Of a stretch of DNA of 64,000 nucleotides, positions 19,759-28,459 are shown piece by piece. Made by a program: the position numbers and the translations under genes. The number at the start of each line of letters is the position of its first letter. Position 1 is the first letter of the stretch. Location of the stretch: assembly GCF_947488135.1 (NCBI RefSeq), contig NZ_CANKYW010000001.1:124001-188000 (forward strand), written 5' to 3'. The notes under the pieces were generated by a model. The model was given only the letters and a program-made list of their open reading frames with translations, was not told the DNA's origin and ran no database searches. This DNA is from an uncultured Marivita sp. (GTDB taxonomy: Bacteria; Pseudomonadota; Alphaproteobacteria; Rhodobacterales; Rhodobacteraceae).

Positions 19759-21729
19759 GCGTATATGTCCGAGGGCGTAGAAGGACTACGCTCGATTCCC
19801 GCGTTACTGGCTCGCAATGCGTCGCAACATGGCGCATCACCGGCTTATCGCGAAAAGGAATACGGGATTTGGCAAAGCTGGACCTGGGCTGAGACGGCCC
19901 AGGAGATCGAAGCCTTGGCGCTGGGCTTTTTGAACCTCGGCGTCAATGAGGGCGATTTCATCGCGATCATCGGACGCAACCGCCCGTATCTCTATTGGTC
20001 GATGGTCGCCGCGCAATCCGTCGGCGCGATCCCGGTGCCGCTTTACCAGGATTCCGTTGCCGAAGAGATGGAATACGTGCTCGACCATTGCGGCGCACGG
20101 TTCGCCATCGTCAGCGATCAGGAACAGGTGGACAAGGTGATCGAGGTGCAGGATCGCCTGCACCAATTCGAGCACATGATCTACCTCGATCCGCGCGGCC
20201 TGCGGAAATATGACCACACGCGCTTGCACCAGTTCAGCCATGTGCAGGATCAGGGGCGCGCGTCCTATGATGAGTTCATCAGGGAGCTTCAGGCGCGGAC
20301 CGCCAAGCTTAACTACGACAGCACCTGCGTGATGCTCTACACCTCGGGCACGACGGGGAAGCCCAAGGGCGTCGTGCTGTCCAACCGCAATATCATCGAA
20401 ACGGCCAAGGCGTCGTCCGAATTCGATCACCTCAAGGTCGATGACGAGGTTCTGGCCTATCTGCCGATGGCCTGGGTGGGGGACTTCATCTTCTCGATCG
20501 GTCAAGCCTATTGGTCCGGGTTCTGCGTCAACTGTCCCGAGAGCCCCGAAACGATGATGACCGATCTGCGCGAGATCGCGCCGTCCTACTATTTCGCACC
20601 GCCGCGCGTGTTCGAGACGCAGCTGACGCAGATCATGATCCGGATGGAAGATTCCGGCGCGTTCAAGAAAAAGACCTTTGACTACTTCATGGAGCACGCC
20701 CGCAAGGTGGGTCCGGCCATTCTCGACGGTCACGACGTGAGCACGTTCGACCTTTTGAAATACAAGCTGGGTGAGATCATGGTCTATGGCCCTCTGAAAA
20801 ACGCGCTGGGCTTTTCCAACGTGCGTGTCGGCTATACGGCGGGCGAGGCGATTGGGCCGGAAATCTTCGATTTCTACCGGTCCCTGGGGATCAACCTGAA
20901 GCAGCTCTACGGCCAGACCGAGGCGTCGGTGTTCATCACCCAGCAACCCGATGGCGAGGTGCGGTCGGACACGGTGGGTGTTCCGTCCCCCGGTGTGGAG
21001 ATCCGCATCTCCGACAAGGGCGAGGTGTTCTACCGGTCGCCGGGTGTGTTCGTGGAGTACTACAAGAACGCCGAGTCGACTGCCGATACGAAAGACCCCG
21101 AAGGCTGGGTCGCGACGGGGGATGCCGGGTTCATCGAGGAATCGACAGGCCATCTGCGCATCATCGACCGGGCCAAGGATGTGGGCGCGATGGCGGATGG
21201 CGCAATGTTCGCGCCGAAATACGTCGAGAACAAACTGAAGTTCTATCCCAACATTCTGGAAGCAGTCGTATTCGGAGCGGGCCGTGACCGGTGCTGCGCC
21301 TTCATCAATATCGACCTTGCAGCGGTCGGCAACTGGGCCGAGCGGAACAACATCGCCTATGCGTCGTATCAGGAATTGGCAGGCCACAAGCAGGTGCTCG
21401 ACACGATCCAGGCACATATCGAAGAGGTCAACGCCAGCATCGCGCAGGATGAGATGCTATCGGGCTGCCAGGTGCATCGCTTCCTCGTGCTGCACAAGGA
21501 ACTGGACGCCGATGACGGAGAACTGACCCGGACGCGCAAGGTGCGCCGCAAGATCATCGGCGAGAAGTTCGAGGACCTCGTGAACGCGCTCTACGATGGG
21601 TCAGAGTCGATCTACACCGAAACCGAGGTGACCTACGAAGACGGGCGCAAGGGCAAGATCAAGGCGACGCTGGAAATCCGCGATGCCAAGGTCGTTCCAG
21701 CGACCCGGCAGACGTTGGCAGCCGAATGA
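19756..21729 (+). CDS. AMP-forming acyl-CoA ligase (long-chain fatty acid--CoA ligase-like)
   Basis: A 657-residue adenylate-forming enzyme that activates a carboxylic acid to its CoA thioester. The ATP P-loop is YTSGTTGKPKG (195-205); later motifs are LYGQTEASVF, GDAGFIEE and the hinge IDRAKDV. It belongs to the FadD15/long-chain branch, but the gene directly precedes a Liv-type ABC importer, so the true substrate may be the imported acid. The TTG start is chosen from the ribosome site. A hybrid two-component system is encoded divergently. A long C-terminal domain is present and complete. Confidence 0.85.
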   Translation: MAYMSEGVEGLRSIPALLARNASQHGASPAYREKEYGIWQSWTWAETAQEIEALALGFLNLGVNEGDFIAIIGRNRPYLYWSMVAAQSVGAIPVPLYQDSVAEEMEYVLDHCGARFAIVSDQEQVDKVIEVQDRLHQFEHMIYLDPRGLRKYDHTRLHQFSHVQDQGRASYDEFIRELQARTAKLNYDSTCVMLYTSGTTGKPKGVVLSNRNIIETAKASSEFDHLKVDDEVLAYLPMAWVGDFIFSIGQAYWSGFCVNCPESPETMMTDLREIAPSYYFAPPRVFETQLTQIMIRMEDSGAFKKKTFDYFMEHARKVGPAILDGHDVSTFDLLKYKLGEIMVYGPLKNALGFSNVRVGYTAGEAIGPEIFDFYRSLGINLKQLYGQTEASVFITQQPDGEVRSDTVGVPSPGVEIRISDKGEVFYRSPGVFVEYYKNAESTADTKDPEGWVATGDAGFIEESTGHLRIIDRAKDVGAMADGAMFAPKYVENKLKFYPNILEAVVFGAGRDRCCAFINIDLAAVGNWAERNNIAYASYQELAGHKQVLDTIQAHIEEVNASIAQDEMLSGCQVHRFLVLHKELDADDGELTRTRKVRRKIIGEKFEDLVNALYDGSESIYTETEVTYEDGRKGKIKATLEIRDAKVVPATRQTLAAE

Positions 21730-21788
21730 TGATCTGTGCAAGTCCTTTTGATCGCGCCCACGGTTCCAGAATTTTATGGGCAGGGCCA

Positions 21789-21810
21789 AGAATCTTCGTA
21801 CGAAGATTCT
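21789..21810. promoter_or_regulatory. Perfect 22-bp palindrome between ligase and livG
   Basis: Each half is AGAATCTTCGT read on its own strand, with no mismatch and no spacer. It lies 59 bp after the ligase stop and 55 bp before livG. No T run follows on either strand, so a terminator is not favoured. It could be an operator or a processing hairpin. Confidence 0.6.
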
Positions 21811-21865
21811 CTAGACCCCTTAATAAATCATGGACCCCATTGGCGAATACCAAGGGAGCAGGGCA

Positions 21866-22678
21866 ATGAAAGACACCGAAGGATACGTCACCGCAGACGG
21901 TCGCCAGATCGGCGGCACGCTGATGGAGATGCGCAACATCACCCTGCGGTTCGGCGGTGTGGTGGCCATTCAGGACATCTCGTTCGACATTCACGAAGGC
22001 GAGGTTCGCGCCATCATCGGTCCGAACGGCGCTGGCAAGTCGTCGATGCTCAACGTGATTTCGGGCTTCTATACGCCATCCGAAGGCGAGGTCTGGTACA
22101 AGGGGTCCAAGCGTCCGCCGATGAAGCCGTACGAAGTGGCGCGCCAGGGCGTCGCGCGCACGTTCCAGAACATCGCGCTGTTCGAAGGGATGACCGTGCT
22201 CGACAACGTCATGACCGGGCGTTTGACCCACATGAACGCCGGGCTCGCCAGTCAGGCGCTGTGGTGGGGCAAGGCCCGGGACGAGGAAATGGAGAACCGC
22301 GAAAAGGTCGAGCGGGTGATCGATTTCCTGGAGATTCAAAACATCCGCAAGACCCCGGTCGGGCGTTTGCCCTACGGCCTCAAGAAACGGGTCGAACTGG
22401 CGCGCGCGCTGGCGGCGGAGCCGTCTCTCTTGTTGCTGGACGAACCGATGGCCGGGATGAACGTCGAAGAAAAAGAGGACATGAGCCGCTTCATTCTCGA
22501 TGTGAACGACGAATTCGGCACCACGATCTGCCTGATCGAACATGACATGGGGGTCGTGATGGACCTCTCCGACCGCGTGGTCGTCATGGATTACGGCAAG
22601 AAGATCGGCGACGGCACCCCGGACGAGGTGCGCAACAATCAGGATGTGATCGACGCCTATCTGGGCGTGCCGCATTGA
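21866..22678 (+). CDS. Liv-type ABC transporter ATPase (LivG family)
   Basis: A 270-residue ATP-binding subunit of a branched-chain-amino-acid-type importer. Walker A is GPNGAGKS (52-59), the signature is the LivG variant LPYGLKKRVELARAL, Walker B is LLLLDEP, and the switch His is in LIEHDM. The family adds charged insertions around GLASQALWWGKARDEEM, as here. The ATG at 21866 has AGGGAG 7 bases upstream. It starts the five-gene transporter block livG-livH-small membrane protein-livM-livK-livF. Confidence 0.9.
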   Translation: MKDTEGYVTADGRQIGGTLMEMRNITLRFGGVVAIQDISFDIHEGEVRAIIGPNGAGKSSMLNVISGFYTPSEGEVWYKGSKRPPMKPYEVARQGVARTFQNIALFEGMTVLDNVMTGRLTHMNAGLASQALWWGKARDEEMENREKVERVIDFLEIQNIRKTPVGRLPYGLKKRVELARALAAEPSLLLLDEPMAGMNVEEKEDMSRFILDVNDEFGTTICLIEHDMGVVMDLSDRVVVMDYGKKIGDGTPDEVRNNQDVIDAYLGVPH

Positions 22679-22688
22679 GGGAGCAGAC

Positions 22689-23642
22689 ATGCTGAACGAC
22701 ATCTTCATCGCGCCATTCGTGGACATGGTCGAAGCGCCGGACTTCCTCATGCAGGTGCTGTGGGAAGGGCTGGTCTCGGGCATCCTCTATGCGCTGATCG
22801 CATTGGGGTTCGTGCTGATCTTCCGGTCGAGCCGCATCTTCAACTTCGCCCAAGGGATCATGGTGGTGTTCGCCGCCCTTACTCTGGTGGGCCTCTTCGC
22901 CATGGGCGTACCAGCGTGGATCAGCGTCGGCCTGACACTGGGCGTGATGTTCGTCCTCGCGGTCGTCATCGAGCGGGTGGTCCTCCGGCCGCTTGTGGGC
23001 CAACCGGACATCATCCTTTTCATGGCGACCATCGGGATCACGCTGTTCCTCATCGGCTTTGGCGAGACGATTTTTGGCGGTGAAAACAAGGTGATGATCA
23101 CCGAAGAACTGGGTATTCCGACTGGTGACACGGTGCTGGAACCGTTTGGCGGTCTGTTGATCTTGCAACATTTGGACATCACCGTGGTGATCGTCGCGAC
23201 CTTACTGGTCGCTGGGCTGCTGGCCTTCCTCAACTATACCCAGATGGGCCGGGCGATCCGGGCGCTGGGCGACGACCATCAGGCGGCGCTGTCGGTGGGT
23301 ATTTCGCTCCAGACGATCTGGGTGTTGGTCTGGTTCATCGCGGGCATCATCGCCTTGGTCACCGGCATTGCCTGGGGCGCGCGGGCCGGGGTCAGCTTTG
23401 CGCTTGAGGTCATCGCCTACAAGGCGCTGCCGGTGCTCATGCTGGGTGGTCTGGAATCGATCACCGGGGCCATCGTCGGTGGCCTGATGATCGGCATCCT
23501 GGAAAAACTGTTCGAGATTTACTGGGGCCAGCCCCTGCTGGGCGGAAATACCGAAACGTGGTTTGCCTTCGTTCTTGCGCTGATCGTTCTTCTGTTCCGT
23601 CCGCAAGGGCTCTTCGGGGAGCGGATCATCGAGAGGGTCTGA
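22689..23642 (+). CDS. Liv-type ABC transporter permease (LivH family)
   Basis: A 317-residue inner membrane permease with about eight hydrophobic helices. Family marks are GLVSGILYALIALGFVLIFRSSRIFNFAQG and, in the cytoplasmic coupling loop, RAIRALGDDHQAALSVGI, ending with the typical RPQGLFGERIIERV. The ribosome site GAGGGAG overlaps the livG stop codon region. It pairs with the LivM permease two genes downstream. Confidence 0.92.
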   Translation: MLNDIFIAPFVDMVEAPDFLMQVLWEGLVSGILYALIALGFVLIFRSSRIFNFAQGIMVVFAALTLVGLFAMGVPAWISVGLTLGVMFVLAVVIERVVLRPLVGQPDIILFMATIGITLFLIGFGETIFGGENKVMITEELGIPTGDTVLEPFGGLLILQHLDITVVIVATLLVAGLLAFLNYTQMGRAIRALGDDHQAALSVGISLQTIWVLVWFIAGIIALVTGIAWGARAGVSFALEVIAYKALPVLMLGGLESITGAIVGGLMIGILEKLFEIYWGQPLLGGNTETWFAFVLALIVLLFRPQGLFGERIIERV

Positions 23643-23673
23643 CGCGGCGCGGGGCGCGCTGTACGAAAGAGCC

Positions 23674-23697
23674 GCCGGGCCGAGTGCCCGGCCTGTG
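23674..23697. repeat. REP-like dyad, class A copy 2
   Basis: GCCGGGC-cgagt-GCCCGGC followed by CTGTGG, placed between livH and the small membrane protein gene. It matches the copy at 11427-11450 in arms and tail. A role as a stabilising hairpin that keeps the upstream mRNA apart is possible. Confidence 0.55.
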
Positions 23698-23718
23698 GAA
23701 AGATCGAAGGTAACTCAC

Positions 23719-23958
23719 ATGGCAAAACTGATCGCACTTCTCAACGTCATCGCGTGGTCCGGGTTCTGGGCCTTCGGCTACCTTGCCCTGTCAAGCGGGT
23801 CAGACGCCGGATCGCAGACGGTGATGGCGATCCTTCTGGCGGCGATGGGCGGAGCTTTGGGCCTGTGGGCCTATTTCTGGCTGATCCGACACAGTGAGGC
23901 GACCGGATATGCCAAGCCGCGCAATCGCGCAGTGATCAACGAAGAGGAGACCGCCTGA
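23719..23958 (+). CDS. Small membrane protein inside the Liv operon
   Basis: A 79-residue protein with two hydrophobic helices (about 3-22 and 32-55) and a charged C-terminus (RHSEATGYAKPRNRAVINEEETA). The ATG at 23719 has GAAGG upstream, and the TGA stop overlaps the livM start as TGATG, so the two are translationally coupled. I do not recognise its family. The place between two permease genes suggests an accessory subunit of the transporter, which is inference only. Confidence 0.75.
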   Translation: MAKLIALLNVIAWSGFWAFGYLALSSGSDAGSQTVMAILLAAMGGALGLWAYFWLIRHSEATGYAKPRNRAVINEEETA

Positions 23959-25187
23959 TGCTCTACCGCACGGCAGGTCAGTTCAAGTCGAGCTATGTCG
24001 CCGACCAGGCGCTTTTCCCGGTCAGGCAGGATGCGATCCTGCTGACGATCATCCTGATCTTCGGCTGGGTGATCTTCCCGATGACGGCATCGGAATTCAC
24101 GTTCCAGACCCTGTTGATCCCGATCCTGATCTACGCGCTGGCCGCGATGGGGCTGAACATCCTCACCGGGTTTGCCGGGCAGTTGAGCCTTGGCACCGGG
24201 GCCTTCATGGGCGTGGGGGCCTATGCCTGCTACAAGATGGTCACGCTGTTTCCGTGGATGAATCCGATTATTGCGATCCTGTTGTCGGGGGTGTTCAGTG
24301 CGGGGATCGGTGTCGTCTTCGGCATTCCCAGCCTGCGGATCAAGGGGTTCTACCTCGCCATCGCAACGCTGGCCGCGCAGTTCTTCCTGGTCTGGCTGTT
24401 CGAGAAATGGGCCTGGCTTTATAACTACAACGCCTCCGGCGCGATCCAGGTGCCCAACCTCGAGATGTTCGGCGTCTTCGTGTCTGGCCCGCAGGCGGCT
24501 TCGGTGACCGAATATTACATCGTTCTGTTCGTGGTCACGCTGCTCACTCTGCTGTGCATCAACCTGACGCGCGGCAATCTGGGGCGGACCTGGAAGGCCA
24601 CGCGCGATATGGACATCGCGGCAGAGCTGATCGGGATCAACCTGATGAAGTCCAAGCTGACCGCCTTTGCCGTGTCATCCTATGTCGTGGGTGTTGCGGG
24701 CGCGCTTTACGTCTTCATGTGGAAAGGTGCGGCAGAGCCGAACGTCTTTGATATTCCGCTGTCGTTCCAGGTGCTCTTCATCGCCATCATCGGCGGGTTG
24801 GGGTCGATCATGGGCAACTACCTCGGAGCGATCCTGATCGTCGGCTTGCCGGTCGTTCTGAACGTGGTCGCAGGCACTAAGGTGTTCGAGATCTCGGCGC
24901 CGTCCGCCATCCTTTTGGTCGCGCTGATCGCGGCGGCAACGTTCCTGTTCTGGGTCGCACGCAATCTTTGGGGCGTCGGCGCGGCTCTGGGTTTTGGTGT
25001 GGTGACGCTGGTCTACGGCTACGCGCAATTGCAGGGCTTCCGCATCGACTCGGCCTTGATCGAGCATATCAACGTGATGATCGTCGGGGCGCTCATCATC
25101 TTCTTCCTGATTATCGAGCCACACGGGTTGAATCAGCTTTGGCGGCTGATCCGTGAGAAACTCATCATCTGGCCGTTCCCGCACTGA
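23958..25187 (+). CDS. Liv-type ABC transporter permease (LivM family)
   Basis: A 409-residue permease of the LivM type with around ten hydrophobic segments. Recognisable stretches are LAAMGLNILTGFAGQLSLGTGAFMGVGAYA, GFYLAIATLAAQFF and the coupling loop AAELIGINLMKSKLTAFAVSS. The C-terminus is longer than in classical LivM: after the core, residues about 315-409 add more hydrophobic helices, ending IIEPHGLNQLWRLIREKL. Start overlaps the previous stop (TGATG). Confidence 0.9.
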   Translation: MLYRTAGQFKSSYVADQALFPVRQDAILLTIILIFGWVIFPMTASEFTFQTLLIPILIYALAAMGLNILTGFAGQLSLGTGAFMGVGAYACYKMVTLFPWMNPIIAILLSGVFSAGIGVVFGIPSLRIKGFYLAIATLAAQFFLVWLFEKWAWLYNYNASGAIQVPNLEMFGVFVSGPQAASVTEYYIVLFVVTLLTLLCINLTRGNLGRTWKATRDMDIAAELIGINLMKSKLTAFAVSSYVVGVAGALYVFMWKGAAEPNVFDIPLSFQVLFIAIIGGLGSIMGNYLGAILIVGLPVVLNVVAGTKVFEISAPSAILLVALIAAATFLFWVARNLWGVGAALGFGVVTLVYGYAQLQGFRIDSALIEHINVMIVGALIIFFLIIEPHGLNQLWRLIREKLIIWPFPH

Positions 25188-25249
25188 CGCGGTCGCGGCC
25201 CAAGACCAAGAACCAAGAGCAACATGACAGTTCCAATGGGAGGACAACC

Positions 25250-26548
25250 ATGAAACACTTTACCAAACTGGCCACCGCGGTCGCGCTTGGCACCGTGCTT
25301 GGCACGGCGGCGATTGCGCAAGAACTCTACACGCCGAACCTTGCCTACCGGACCGGTCCCTTTGCGGCCACGGGTATTCCGCTGATGAACGGCCAGGCCG
25401 ACTACATGACGCTGCTCAACGAACGTGATGGCGGCATCGGCGGCGCGAGGATCGATTTCGAGGAGTGCGAGACCGGCTATTCCACCGAAAAGGGCGTCGA
25501 ATGCTACGAAAAGACCAAGGGTCAGGCCATCGTGACCCAGCCCTGGTCCACTGGCATCACGCTCCAGGTTCTGCCCAAGACCAATGTGGATCAGATCCCG
25601 ATCCTTGCCCCCGGCTACGGCTTCTCGCCAATGGCGGACGGCAAGGTGTTCCAGTGGGCGTTCAACATGCCCGCAGGCTACTGGGACGCGGCGGACATGA
25701 TCGTGCAGTACCTCGAAAGCGAAGGGTCGCTCGAAGGCAAGAAGATCGCGTTCCTGCATCTCGACCACCCGTTCGGCAAGGAACCGCTTCCGGTCATGGA
25801 AATGCACGCTGAAAACAAAGGCTTTGAGCTCCTGCCGATCCCGGTTGGTCTGAAGGAAATGCAGAACCAATCTGCGCAGTGGCTGCAAATCCGCCGCGAG
25901 CGTCCGGATTACGTGGTCATGTGGGGTTGGGGCGCGATGAATGCGGGCGCCATCACCGAAGCGGTGAAGACCAAATACCCGATGGATCAGTTCGTGGGCG
26001 TCTGGTGGGCCGGTCACGATGCAGACCTCAAGCTCGTCGGTGAAGACGGCAAAGGCTACAAGTCGATCTCGTGGTCCTTCCCCAACATGGACGCGCCTGT
26101 CATGCAGGAGATCAAGGAGCGGGTCATCGATGCTGGCCTGAGCCAGACCAACGAAGAAGAGATGCAGGGCGTGTTCTACGGTCGTGGTCTTGTCATGTCG
26201 ATGATCCTCGCCGAGGCGATCAAGAACGCTCAGGAAAACTTCGATACAGCCGAGATCGACGCGACCCAGTTGCGCTGGGGGCTCGAGAACATCAACCTCA
26301 CTGAAGAGCGGATCGCTGAGCTGGGCATGGAAGGGATGGTGCCGCCGTTCTCGACCTCCTGCGCCAACCACACCGGTCATTCGGGTGGCTGGATGCTGGA
26401 ATGGGACGGCACGAAGTTCGTGAAAGCGTCCGATTTGCTGACAGCGAATGTTGAAGGCTATTCCGACCTCATCGCCGAAGCCTCTGCGGAATACGCGTCG
26501 TCGAACGCACCGTGGGAAATGAACGAAGAGTGCTCGGCCACCAACTAA
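25250..26548 (+). CDS. Liv-type periplasmic substrate-binding protein
   Basis: A 432-residue type I periplasmic binding protein. The signal peptide is MKHFTKLATAVALGTVLGTAAIA, followed by QELYTPNLAYRTGPFAATGIP. The fold marks are the repeated Rossmann-like segments KIAFLHLDHPFGKEPLPVMEMHAENKG and RRERPDYVVMWGWGAMNAGAI. Two cysteines near the end (STSCANHTGHSGGW) and four others could form disulfides. It binds the solute of the ABC importer; residues do not tell which. A strong GGGAGGA ribosome site precedes it. It is followed by a hairpin that should limit read-through. Confidence 0.88.
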   Translation: MKHFTKLATAVALGTVLGTAAIAQELYTPNLAYRTGPFAATGIPLMNGQADYMTLLNERDGGIGGARIDFEECETGYSTEKGVECYEKTKGQAIVTQPWSTGITLQVLPKTNVDQIPILAPGYGFSPMADGKVFQWAFNMPAGYWDAADMIVQYLESEGSLEGKKIAFLHLDHPFGKEPLPVMEMHAENKGFELLPIPVGLKEMQNQSAQWLQIRRERPDYVVMWGWGAMNAGAITEAVKTKYPMDQFVGVWWAGHDADLKLVGEDGKGYKSISWSFPNMDAPVMQEIKERVIDAGLSQTNEEEMQGVFYGRGLVMSMILAEAIKNAQENFDTAEIDATQLRWGLENINLTEERIAELGMEGMVPPFSTSCANHTGHSGGWMLEWDGTKFVKASDLLTANVEGYSDLIAEASAEYASSNAPWEMNEECSATN

Positions 26549-26560
26549 GGCCAAGTCTTG

Positions 26561-26589
26561 CCACCGGCGGCGATCCGTGTCGCCGGTGG
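26561..26589 (+). terminator. Intra-operon hairpin after the binding protein gene
   Basis: A perfect 9-bp stem CCACCGGCG / CGCCGGTGG lies 12 bp after the binding-protein stop. An AT-rich stretch rather than a T run follows, so partial termination or mRNA end protection is more likely than full termination. This is typical where a binding protein is made in excess. Confidence 0.6.
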
Positions 26590-26620
26590 TTTCCCTGAAA
26601 TTTTATCACTTGGTAAAATC

Positions 26621-27445
26621 ATGCTCGACGCCGGACGCACAGACGAGACCCTGCTTGAGGTCAACAATATCGAGGTGATCTACAATCACGTCATCCTCGT
26701 GCTGAAGGGGGTGAGCCTGTCGGTCAAACAAGGCGGCATCACCGCGCTTCTCGGCGGCAATGGCGCGGGCAAGACGACCACGCTCAAAGCGATCTCCAAC
26801 CTGCTGCATTCCGAGCGGGGAGAGGTCACGAAAGGCTCGATCATCTACAAGGGCGAACGGGTGCAGGACCTGGACCCGGCGGCCTTGGTCAAGCGTGGTG
26901 TGATCCAGGTTATGGAGGGCCGCCATTGCTTTGGCCACCTCACGGTCGAGGAAAACCTGCTGACCGGCGCCTATACCCGCAAGGACGGCAAGGGCGCGAT
27001 CCAGGACGATCTCGACCTGGTGTATTCCTATTTCCCCCGCCTCAAGGAGCGCCGCAAATCGCAGGCGGGCTATACGTCAGGCGGCGAACAGCAAATGACA
27101 GCAATCGGCCGGGCGCTGATGTCACGCCCCCAGACCATCCTTCTGGATGAGCCATCGATGGGTCTTGCGCCGCAACTGGTCGAACAGATCTTCGAGATCG
27201 TGAAATCGGTGAACGAGAACGAGGGCGTGTCCTTCCTTCTGGCCGAACAGAACACCAACGTGGCCCTGCGCTACGCACATGAGGGCTACATTCTCGAAAA
27301 CGGCCGTGTCGTGATGGACGGCCCCGCCGCCGAGTTGCGCGAGAATCCGGATGTCAAGGAATTCTACCTCGGCGTGTCGGATGACGGGCGCAAGTCGTTC
27401 CGGGACGTGCGGTCCTATCGTCGGCGGAAACGCTGGTTGGCCTGA
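26621..27445 (+). CDS. Liv-type ABC transporter ATPase (LivF family)
   Basis: The second ATP-binding subunit, 274 residues. Walker A is GGNGAGKT (45-52), the signature TSGGEQQMTAIGRALM is the LivF type, Walker B is TILLDEPSMGLAP and the switch region is LLAEQNTNVAL. The ATG at 26621 fits the family N-terminus (ETLLEVNNIEVIYN); no strong ribosome site is visible, and no better in-frame start exists. The C-terminus is extended by a basic tail (RSYRRRKRWLA). The stop overlaps the next start as TGATG. Confidence 0.9.
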   Translation: MLDAGRTDETLLEVNNIEVIYNHVILVLKGVSLSVKQGGITALLGGNGAGKTTTLKAISNLLHSERGEVTKGSIIYKGERVQDLDPAALVKRGVIQVMEGRHCFGHLTVEENLLTGAYTRKDGKGAIQDDLDLVYSYFPRLKERRKSQAGYTSGGEQQMTAIGRALMSRPQTILLDEPSMGLAPQLVEQIFEIVKSVNENEGVSFLLAEQNTNVALRYAHEGYILENGRVVMDGPAAELRENPDVKEFYLGVSDDGRKSFRDVRSYRRRKRWLA

Positions 27446-28434
27446 TGCGACGGCTTAAATCTGCGGAACGCCTGATCGAGACGCTGTTTCAACGAAGCGG
27501 TGCGCCGATGTTGCAGGCCTATCGCGGCTACGCGGACCCGAACCATCTGGTATTGCAGGGGCGTGTCCTCTCGGCAGTGCGCCGCGATGCACCGGATCCG
27601 GACCAATCGCGCTGGACGAATTTCAAGGAAATGGCATCGCTTTTTTTCACCAGCGAAGTTGCGGATGTGCCGGTGCGCGCCGACGGCGTGACAGCCCGAA
27701 GCAACGCCGAAGGTTATGTGACCCTGAAACTGCCGCGCCCGGCAGACGCGGCGGGATGGCTGTCGGTCGATGCGGAACTGGCCGAAGCGCCGGACACCCG
27801 TGTCGCAATGCCCGCGCTGGTGCCCAAGCCCGAGGCGCGGTTCGGCGTGATCTCGGACATCGACGACACCATGATGATGACCGGCGCGCATTCCCTGGCC
27901 CGCAATCTCTGGACGACCTTCACCGGCAATGCGCTGACCCGCAGGGTGTTTCCCGACAGCAAGGCGCTGATGGACCGCTTGGCCGAGGAGGGGCGCAACC
28001 CTGTCTATTATGTCAGCTCGTCGCCGTGGAACCTGCATGCGTTTCTGGACAAGGTCTTTGCGCGGGCGGGTTTGGTGCCGGGACCGATGTTCCTGCGCGA
28101 CCTCGGGATCAGCGATGACGGCGTGGTTGGCGCCAGTCATCAGAACCATAAGGGCGCGGCGGTCGACACGATCCTGTCGGCGAATCCGGGGTTGGCGTTT
28201 TTCCTGCTGGGCGACACCGGGCAAAAGGATGCGCAGGTCTATCTCGACGCGGTGAAACGCTTTCCGGGCCGCATCCGCGCGGTGCTGCTGCGTGAACCGG
28301 TGGCGCGGACCAATCGCAAGGCGCTCGAGGCGCTGCTCGAGATCGAGGCGCTTGGCGTGCCGACCTATCACGGACGCAATTTTTCCGACCTGCCGGCCCG
28401 GGTGCTTCCCGGGGTGACAGGCGATATTCGATGA
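27445..28434 (+). CDS. DUF2183 (App1-like) HAD-type phosphatase
   Basis: A 329-residue protein of the DUF2183/App1 group, related to yeast phosphatidate phosphatase App1. The HAD motif I is SDIDDT with Asp138 and Asp140, motif II lies in VYYVSSSPWNLH, and motif IV is FFLLGDTGQKDAQVY. An N-terminal beta domain (about 35-125) precedes it. It should hydrolyse a phosphate ester, perhaps on a lipid. Its start overlaps the livF stop, so it belongs to the transporter operon, which is an unexpected place. Confidence 0.82.
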   Translation: MRRLKSAERLIETLFQRSGAPMLQAYRGYADPNHLVLQGRVLSAVRRDAPDPDQSRWTNFKEMASLFFTSEVADVPVRADGVTARSNAEGYVTLKLPRPADAAGWLSVDAELAEAPDTRVAMPALVPKPEARFGVISDIDDTMMMTGAHSLARNLWTTFTGNALTRRVFPDSKALMDRLAEEGRNPVYYVSSSPWNLHAFLDKVFARAGLVPGPMFLRDLGISDDGVVGASHQNHKGAAVDTILSANPGLAFFLLGDTGQKDAQVYLDAVKRFPGRIRAVLLREPVARTNRKALEALLEIEALGVPTYHGRNFSDLPARVLPGVTGDIR

Positions 28435-28459
28435 AACGACGGCTCACAAGGAGAGCGGT

